Of a DNA stretch of 64,000 nucleotides, positions 58,122 to 64,000 are shown in pieces. The stretch spans positions 124,001-188,000 of the forward strand of contig NZ_SDDZ01000003.1 of assembly GCF_004115975.1 (NCBI RefSeq). Direction: 5' to 3'. The first letter of the stretch is position 1. Every line of letters begins with the position of its first letter. The notes under the pieces are model-generated. The model did no database searches. It was not told the origin of the DNA and was given only the letters and a program-made list of their open reading frames with translations. Made by a program: the position numbers and the translations under genes. Origin of the DNA: Gelidibacter gilvus (GTDB lineage Bacteria; Bacteroidota; Bacteroidia; Flavobacteriales; Flavobacteriaceae).

Positions 58122-59084
58122 ATGGATGTAGAATCTCCTAGTATGTCAGAGCATTTGGAAGAAAACTTCAAACTAAAGCACCTGCCTTCTTTATTTGTAA
58201 AAAGCTTCAAGACTTGGAATGATGAAGATCCATTTCGTTTGAGTGCTGTGGTGGCCTACTACTCGGTGTTGTCTTTGCCTGGTCTTATTGTTATCCTGAT
58301 CAATATTGTGGGCAGTATCTGGGGACCAGCAATTGTTGAAGGACATTTAACCCAAGAAATTAGTGAAGTTCTGGGACAGGATGCAGCAGAGATCATTAAA
58401 TCCATTCTTACAGAAACACTCGATACCGACAAGAATGTAATTTCTACAATTATAGGTATCGCCAGTATTATTTTTGGAGCCACAGGAGTTTTTTACCAAC
58501 TGCAAATTTCACTCAATAAAATTTGGCAGGTAGAGGAATCAGAAAAATTCAGTTTAAAAAAACTGCTTACAGATCGGGCCAGAAGTTTTGCCTTTATATT
58601 GGTCATTGGGTTTTTACTGTTGATTAGTTTTATAGTTTCGGCGATTTTAGGAGTATTTAGTGGTTATATAAAAGAAGTGTTTCCACATATTGTTCTGTAT
58701 GTCGCATATCTGTTGGATTTGGTCTTGTCAGTGGCTGTTGTAACAACCCTTTTTGCTCTGATGTTCAAATATATGCCAGATGCAAAGATCAGATGGGAAA
58801 CGGTGTGGATAGGTGCGTTTATTACCGCCATTCTCTTTACGCTTGGTAAATATTTATTGGGACTTTATTTTGGAACTGCTAATCCTGGATCAACCTATGG
58901 TGCTGCTGGAGGCATTGTTTTAGTTTTACTTTGGGTGTCGTATTCGTGTCTCATCTTCTTTTTTGGAGCAGCGTTTACCAAAGAGTTTTCAAAAAAATAC
59001 GGACACGATTCTCATGCACTTTCCGAATTGCTAGAACAGATTGAAAAGGAAAAGAACGCATCTGAGAATAATCATTCGTCTTAA
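58122..59084 (+). CDS. YihY/BrkB family inner-membrane protein
   Basis: A 320-residue protein with six transmembrane helices (about residues 45-70, 110-130, 150-175, 190-215, 228-250 and 260-285) and the family features RLSAVVAYYSVLSLPGLIVIL, GATGVFYQLQISLNKIW and YGAAGGIVLVLLWVSYSCLIFFFGA. The C-terminal tail is charged. Function is not settled; RNase BN naming is historical and wrong. It lies 27 bases before era. Confidence 0.92.
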   Translation: MDVESPSMSEHLEENFKLKHLPSLFVKSFKTWNDEDPFRLSAVVAYYSVLSLPGLIVILINIVGSIWGPAIVEGHLTQEISEVLGQDAAEIIKSILTETLDTDKNVISTIIGIASIIFGATGVFYQLQISLNKIWQVEESEKFSLKKLLTDRARSFAFILVIGFLLLISFIVSAILGVFSGYIKEVFPHIVLYVAYLLDLVLSVAVVTTLFALMFKYMPDAKIRWETVWIGAFITAILFTLGKYLLGLYFGTANPGSTYGAAGGIVLVLLWVSYSCLIFFFGAAFTKEFSKKYGHDSHALSELLEQIEKEKNASENNHSS

Positions 59085-59095
59085 AATTTAAAACT

Positions 59096-59103
59096 TATCT
59101 TTG
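59096..59103 (+). promoter_or_regulatory. -7 promoter box upstream of era
   Basis: TATCTTTG matches TAnnTTTG and ends eight bases before the ATG at 59112. The predicted leader is about five bases for that start, or 14 for the ATG at 59121. Confidence 0.5.
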
Positions 59104-59111
59104 TAAAAATA

Positions 59112-59996
59112 ATGATTAAGATGCATAAAGCAGGTTTTGTAAATATTATCGGGAATCCAAATGTTGGTAAATCAACGTTGATGAATGCCTTTGTGGGTGA
59201 AAAATTATCCATAATCACTTCTAAAGCACAAACGACAAGGCACCGTATTCTTGGGATTGTCAATGGCGATGATTTTCAGGTTATTTTATCCGATACACCA
59301 GGAATTATCAAACCCGCTTATGAACTTCAAGCATCCATGATGGATTTCGTGAAATCTGCCTTTGACGATGCGGATGTGCTGATATATATGGTAGAAATTG
59401 GAGAACAGGAACTTAAAGATGAAGCTTTCTTCAAAAAAATTACCAACTCAAAAATTCCAGTGTTGTTATTGTTGAATAAAATCGACAAATCTGACCAAGA
59501 GCAATTGGAAGCACAAGTACAATTATGGTCTGAAAAAGTACCAAATGCAGAGATTTATCCAATTTCAGCTTTGGAAGGTTTTAACGTCAAAGAGGTGTTC
59601 GGCAGAATTATTGAGCTCTTGCCAGAGTCGCCTGCGTATTATCCGAAAGACCAATTGACAGATCGACCAGAACGTTTTTTTGTGAATGAAACCATTCGGG
59701 AAAAAATCTTAATCCATTATAAAAAAGAGATTCCGTACGCCGTTGAAATTGATACTGAGGAGTTTTTTGAAGAAGAAAACATTATCAGAATGCGATCTGT
59801 GATTATGGTAGAACGCGAAACCCAAAAAGGAATCATCATTGGCCACAAAGGTGCTGCCTTAAAAAGAGTAGGCGTGGAGGCTAGAAAAGATTTAGAACTG
59901 TTTTTCGGAAAACAGGTCCATTTGGAATTGTACGTAAAAGTCAATAAAAACTGGCGCAGTGATCAGAAACAGTTGAAACGTTTTGGGTATAATTAG
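59112..59996 (+). CDS. era: GTPase Era
   Basis: A 294-residue GTPase: G1 [10 protein letters not shown] (about 14-23), G2 QTTRHRILGI, G3 DTPG, G4 NKID and G5 SALEG, followed by the KH domain with IIGHKGAALKRVGVEARKDLE and the C-terminal RNA-contacting helix. It matures the 30S subunit by binding the 16S 3' end. An in-frame ATG at 59121 is an alternative start. It is followed by repeats and not by another gene of the same unit. Confidence 0.98.
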   Translation: MIKMHKAGFVNIIGNPNVGKSTLMNAFVGEKLSIITSKAQTTRHRILGIVNGDDFQVILSDTPGIIKPAYELQASMMDFVKSAFDDADVLIYMVEIGEQELKDEAFFKKITNSKIPVLLLLNKIDKSDQEQLEAQVQLWSEKVPNAEIYPISALEGFNVKEVFGRIIELLPESPAYYPKDQLTDRPERFFVNETIREKILIHYKKEIPYAVEIDTEEFFEEENIIRMRSVIMVERETQKGIIIGHKGAALKRVGVEARKDLELFFGKQVHLELYVKVNKNWRSDQKQLKRFGYN

Positions 59997-60000
59997 AAGT

Positions 60001-60411
60001 AGTTTTCAGTAGGCAGTCAGCAGTAATCAGTCTCAGTTTCCAGTTGAGATTAAATCCCAGATTGACTGACAACTACTGATTTAGATATACCTCACAAAAC
60101 TCTATGTGGAACCCTGTGCTCCTCTGTGTAACTCTGTGTAATAACTTGATAAGTAGGCAGTATCCAGTCTCAGTCCCAGTTTCCAGCTTTGATTTAATCC
60201 AAAGCTGACTTACAAATACAGATTCAGATATATATTACAAAACCCTCTGTGGATCTCTGTGCTCCTTTGTGTAACTCTGTGTAATAACTTGATAAGTAGG
60301 CAGTATTCAGTCTCAGTCCCAGTTTCCAGTTGTGATTCAATCCAAAACTGACTGACAAATGCAGATTCGTATATATCACAAAACTCTCCATAGAACTCCG
60401 TGTAATAACTT
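60001..60411 (+). repeat. 143-bp tandem repeats downstream of era
   Basis: TAGGCAGT recurs at 60010, 60154 and 60297 (periods 144 and 143), giving nearly three imperfect copies in a 415-base gene-free stretch. Each unit has a CAGTCTCAGT-type start, a TGACTGACAA-type centre and an end made of CTCTGTG/ACTCTGTGTAA short repeats. No coding potential is evident. Confidence 0.88.
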
Positions 60412-60918
60412 CTATATTAATCCATTTGTTTTTAGAGTCGTATCCATAAAATTATAAAGTCCATGCATCTCCTCTTTTCCTTTCGCTCTTCCAAACCGAC
60501 CTGCAAAATAAAGTCCAAACCAAACCACCACCATCAGTAACATCAACCCCAATGGAAACGCATAAGGATTTTTTAAAGTCCAGTTGGTGTATGTCCATAT
60601 TCCAAAGGCAATAAAAAGTCCAGCAACTAAAAAATGTAGAAACATAAACATCGTCCAAACGGTCGGATTTGGTCCAAACAACCCATGAAGAGTGGAAGTT
60701 TTGTCGTCTACCTCATTGATCTCCAAATGCAATTGTGGCGACCAAAACTGTTGTTCATGCGTTGGTAATCGTATAAAAACATGATCGTCAACCCTAACTA
60801 TCTTGTAGATCTTGGATGTGGTCTTTGCATCCTCAAATGTTTTGAGAATACACGCGTTTCCGTGGTTTAATTCGATTTTAAAACGCGGTCTCAGCACTAT
60901 TTCGTTTGATATTGACAT
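60412..60918 (-). CDS. Small membrane protein of unknown function
   Basis: A 168-residue protein with two hydrophobic segments (about residues 87-107 and 115-138) after a soluble N-terminal half of beta-strand character (NEIVLRPRFKIEL, IYKIVRVDDHVFIRLP). It is divergent from der. Such proteins next to era and der are sometimes labelled GTP-binding by transfer from neighbours, but no G motifs are present. Confidence 0.72.
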   Translation of the reverse strand: MSISNEIVLRPRFKIELNHGNACILKTFEDAKTTSKIYKIVRVDDHVFIRLPTHEQQFWSPQLHLEINEVDDKTSTLHGLFGPNPTVWTMFMFLHFLVAGLFIAFGIWTYTNWTLKNPYAFPLGLMLLMVVVWFGLYFAGRFGRAKGKEEMHGLYNFMDTTLKTNGLI

Positions 60919-60972
60919 ACATATAATTTAAAAGCGTTGAAAAATACTCTATTTTTTTCAGAAAGGAAACAC

Positions 60973-60980
60973 TACCTTTG
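60973..60980 (+). promoter_or_regulatory. -7 promoter box of der
   Basis: TACCTTTG is a perfect TAnnTTTG match 17 bases before the ATG at 60998. The -33 TTG is not at a standard distance, so the call rests on the -7 box. Confidence 0.5.
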
Positions 60981-60997
60981 CAAACAATTTAAAAGTC

Positions 60998-62302
60998 ATG
61001 AGTAGTATAGTAGCCATAGTAGGTCGTCCAAATGTAGGAAAGTCAACCTTATTCAATCGTTTAATCAAACGGAGGGAAGCCATTGTTGATGCCGTAAGTG
61101 GTGTGACCAGAGATAGACATTATGGAAAATCAGAATGGAACGGCCGTGAGTTTTCTGTAATTGATACAGGAGGATACGTCGTTGGCAGTGATGATATTTT
61201 TGAAATTGAAATTGACAAACAGGTTGAGCTTGCAATTGATGAAGCCGATGTCATCATTTTTGTTGTAGATGTCGAAACCGGCGTTACAGGAATGGATGAG
61301 GATGTTGCCAACTTGCTGAGACGAGTCAATAAGCCCGTGTTTTTAGCCGTTAATAAAGTGGATAATAATAAACGTGCTGAAAATGCTGTGGAATTTTATT
61401 CGCTAGGGTTAGGAGAGTATTTCACTATTGCCAGTATCAGCGGAAGCGGTACCGGAGATTTGCTTGATGCAGTAGTCAAAGCATTACCTGAATATGTTGA
61501 AGAGGTGGAAAGTGATTTGCCAAGATTTGCGGTTGTAGGCCGTCCGAATGCAGGGAAGTCTTCTTTTATCAATGCACTTATTGGTGAAGAGCGCTATATC
61601 GTTACTGATATTGCTGGTACGACAAGAGATGCCATCGACACAAAATATAACCAATTCGGATTTGAATTTAATTTGGTAGACACTGCGGGAATCCGTCGTA
61701 AATCAAAGGTAAAGGAAGATTTGGAGTTTTACTCAGTGATGCGGAGCGTTAGAGCTATTGAGCATTGTGATGTAGTGATCTTGGTACATGATGCCACACG
61801 TGGTTTTGACGGGCAAGTACAGAATATATTTTGGCTGGCGGAGCGCAACAGAAAGGGTATTGTTATTTTAGTCAATAAATGGGATTTGGTGGAAAAGGAA
61901 ACCAATTCTGTGCGAGATTACGAAAAACAAATTCGTAAGGAGATTGAACCTTTTACTGATGTTCCAATTGTCTTTATTTCGGTTCTCAATAAACAACGTA
62001 TTTTTAAAGCTATTGAAACTGCGGTTGAAGTATTCAACAATCGCTCTAAAAAAATAAAAACGAGTAAGCTCAATGAGGTGTTATTGCCAATTATTGAGAA
62101 TAATCCACCACCTGCATTAAAGGGGAAATACGTTAAAATTAAGTATATCATGCAGTTGCCAACGCCGCAACCACAGTTTGCTTTTTTCTGTAATTTACCA
62201 CAATATGTAAGGGAGCCTTACAAGCGTTTTTTAGAAAATAAACTTCGCGAAGAATTTAACTTTCATGGCGTTCCCATCAGTATTTACATGCGGAAGAAGT
62301 AA
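60998..62302 (+). CDS. der: Ribosome biogenesis GTPase Der (EngA)
   Basis: A 434-residue protein with two tandem G domains: first G1 [10 protein letters not shown] (8-17) and NKVD; second G1 [10 protein letters not shown] (about 182-191), G3 DTAG and NKWD. A KH-like domain completes it (about 350-434, [16 protein letters not shown]). It binds the 50S subunit during late assembly. It is a full-length, single-copy essential gene. Confidence 0.98.
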   Translation: MSSIVAIVGRPNVGKSTLFNRLIKRREAIVDAVSGVTRDRHYGKSEWNGREFSVIDTGGYVVGSDDIFEIEIDKQVELAIDEADVIIFVVDVETGVTGMDEDVANLLRRVNKPVFLAVNKVDNNKRAENAVEFYSLGLGEYFTIASISGSGTGDLLDAVVKALPEYVEEVESDLPRFAVVGRPNAGKSSFINALIGEERYIVTDIAGTTRDAIDTKYNQFGFEFNLVDTAGIRRKSKVKEDLEFYSVMRSVRAIEHCDVVILVHDATRGFDGQVQNIFWLAERNRKGIVILVNKWDLVEKETNSVRDYEKQIRKEIEPFTDVPIVFISVLNKQRIFKAIETAVEVFNNRSKKIKTSKLNEVLLPIIENNPPPALKGKYVKIKYIMQLPTPQPQFAFFCNLPQYVREPYKRFLENKLREEFNFHGVPISIYMRKK

Positions 62303-62386
62303 AACTCCGGTTTTATTTATGTTTTTTTTAAGACTTGTGTAGGATTTCTCTTCTATCTTTAAAAGCTATAATCATCAATCAAAAGC

Positions 62387-64000
62387 ATGAAGAAATTTCT
62401 ATGTGTGCTCACCTTGTTGTGTGCATGTATGACTTTTTCCCAAGGTAAACCTTTTAAAATTTCAGGTACTTTAATTTCAGGGGAAGATCAAACACCGTTA
62501 GAATCGGCAACCATTTATTTGGAAACTCTTAAAGATTCTACGTTAATTACATACACTATTTCTGATAAGAACGGCGGGTTTGTTTTGGACAATAGAACTT
62601 ATGAAGACTCACTAAACTTGATTATTTCCTATATCGGATTTGAAACCTATACCCGAATTCTCAAGATCGGGAAAGATCCTCTCAACCTGAAAACTATTCC
62701 GCTAAAAACAGCCAATGTTCTAGATGAAGTCCTGGTGAGGTCCAGAGCACCAATTACCATTAAAAAAGACACCTTAGAATTTAACGTCGCGTCATTTAAA
62801 ACCAAAAAAGATGCTACTGTTGAAGATCTTTTAAAAGAACTTCCTGGAGTAGAGGTTGATGAAGATGGAACTATTAAAATCAACGGGAAAGAAGTGAGTG
62901 AAATTCTTGTAAATGGAAAACCGTTTTTCGGGAATGATCCTACAATTACCACTAGGAATTTAACCAAGGATCTTATTGAAAAAGTTCAAATCACAGATGC
63001 AAAATCCAAAGCAGAGGCATTTAGTGGAGAGAAAGGGGATAAGGATAGTAAATCCATCAACTTAACAATAAAAGAAGAAAACAATAAAGGTGTTTTTGGA
63101 CGTGTTGCTGCGGGAGCTGGAACTGATGATCATTATGAGTTTGCTGGGCTTGTCAATGTTTTTGATAATGAACAGCGCATCAGCGTTCTAGCTGGCGGAA
63201 ATAATATCAATTCGGCAGGGTTTAGTTTTGGTGAACTTCATAAAATGTTTGGTTCCGTGAACAGCGTGAGTTTCAGCGGGAGTGATTCTTTTGTCATTGA
63301 TGGAAGATCATTTGGTGGTGGTCAAGGTATCACATCCTCACAAACTGCAGGGGTGAACTATGCTGATGAATTAGGAAAGGGTAATGATGTTTCTGCAGAC
63401 TATTTTTATTCTTCAAGTCATTCTGATAACGCATCTATTGTAGAGCGCGAAAATATTTTACCTGACTCCAGATATTTTACCAATTCTTCTTCAAGTTCAA
63501 TAAATGATACAGAAGCGCATAGTGTGAATACCGCTTTTGATATCAAAATTGATTCTACATTTTTAATTAATGTGAGACCTTCCTTTCGCTTCTCAAATTC
63601 AAAGAATAGTTTTGAAAAGGAGGAGACTTCAAGTGATGCGAATAACACATTGATGAATCAAGGAAAAACAGCCTCTTTTGTAGAAAATACAGGTAAGGAT
63701 TTTGGAAACAATTTGAATTTGACCAAACGTTTTGGCAAAGGCGGAAGTTTTATTAGGGTAAATATGAATGCCAATGTAACTGCAAATAATTCTTCTGATT
63801 TTCTAAATTCAGAAACCAATATCTATGGTAATGATCCCAACGATATATTAAGAGATCAATTTACAGATGGTGAAAGAACTTCCAATAGGTTAGATTTAGG
63901 CTTTACCTATCGATTACCTTTGCAGGCGAAAAAATGGTTTTTTGATTTTAAATATGCCTATAATATCGATAAGCGTAAAGACCAGAGAAGCACTTTTGAC
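62387..64000 (+). CDS. Outer-membrane CarboxypepD_reg/TonB-receptor-like protein, 5' part
   Basis: An open frame from ATG 62387 runs off the window end (538 complete codons). The product has a signal peptide (about 1-18, FSQ), a carboxypeptidase-D-like regulatory domain (about 25-100: PLESATIYLETLKDSTLITYT, ISYIGFETY), a plug-like segment (about 120-225: TVEDLLKELPGVEVDEDGTI, ILVNGKPFFG) and the start of a beta-barrel. It resembles Bacteroidota outer-membrane beta-barrel proteins of the OMP_b-brl_3 group, not classical siderophore receptors. A TonB box is not obvious. The substrate is unknown. Confidence 0.88.
   Translation, partial: MKKFLCVLTLLCACMTFSQGKPFKISGTLISGEDQTPLESATIYLETLKDSTLITYTISDKNGGFVLDNRTYEDSLNLIISYIGFETYTRILKIGKDPLNLKTIPLKTANVLDEVLVRSRAPITIKKDTLEFNVASFKTKKDATVEDLLKELPGVEVDEDGTIKINGKEVSEILVNGKPFFGNDPTITTRNLTKDLIEKVQITDAKSKAEAFSGEKGDKDSKSINLTIKEENNKGVFGRVAAGAGTDDHYEFAGLVNVFDNEQRISVLAGGNNINSAGFSFGELHKMFGSVNSVSFSGSDSFVIDGRSFGGGQGITSSQTAGVNYADELGKGNDVSADYFYSSSHSDNASIVERENILPDSRYFTNSSSSSINDTEAHSVNTAFDIKIDSTFLINVRPSFRFSNSKNSFEKEETSSDANNTLMNQGKTASFVENTGKDFGNNLNLTKRFGKGGSFIRVNMNANVTANNSSDFLNSETNIYGNDPNDILRDQFTDGERTSNRLDLGFTYRLPLQAKKWFFDFKYAYNIDKRKDQRSTFD

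Overview
The window is chromosomal DNA of a Flavobacteriaceae-like member of the Bacteroidota, probably marine. This rests on gene content: a complete gldKLMN set for type IX secretion and gliding, the exosortase XrtF with its partner, a HYC_CC_PP protein, DUF2851 and DUF3467 proteins, AT-rich spacers, and promoters of the Bacteroidota type (-7 TAnnTTTG, -33 TTG). I see no prophage, integrative element, IS element, CRISPR array or obvious foreign island; nearly everything is core genome.

Layout. 1-1862: end of one ABC permease and a complete near-identical second copy. 1955-3485: a GAF-type free-methionine-sulfoxide reductase-like protein and the XrtF pair. 3536-7005: a metal-handling trio (HYC_CC_PP protein, TonB-dependent receptor, HMA protein). 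7006-7654: a spacer holding two terminators and a decayed ChaN-family fragment. 7655-14461, minus strand: miaB, a sigma-54 activator, lptE, a TPR protein, secG, groES and groEL, closely packed. 14626-16698: a membrane protein and an LVIVD lipoprotein. 16848-25313: topA, an arginase-fold protein and gldKLMN. 25486-38875: housekeeping and family-of-unknown-function genes, an AGCS symporter with an unusual N-terminal extension, an acyl-CoA dehydrogenase whose 3' end has been amplified into an 86-bp tandem array, rpsU, a XerC-type recombinase and a ribosome hibernation factor. 38978-52718: the classic translation and transcription cluster (four tRNAs, tuf, tRNA-Trp, secE, nusG, rplKAJL, rpoBC). 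52859-64000: DUF3467, guaA, a LysM/periplasmic-binding-protein fusion, OsmC, DUF922, DUF3820, YihY, era, der and the start of a CarboxypepD_reg/TonB-type outer-membrane protein cut by the window end.

The most interesting non-textbook signals are: the 86-bp hairpin array grown out of the acyl-CoA dehydrogenase stop-codon region; a dispersed 20-bp palindrome family (consensus ATTCCTGCGAAGGCAGGAAT) with covarying stems, serving as terminators in two places, arranged as a REPIN-like pair between groES and groEL, and apparently mutated into a promoter before the HMA gene; the lipoyl-like and SprB-like extension on the AGCS symporter; the arginase-fold protein that has lost metal ligands; the ChaN remnant; and several genes whose -7 box sits so close to the ATG that the mRNA should be leaderless. 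No clearly new multi-gene system was found. All functional calls come from reading sequence and family knowledge; no searches were run.
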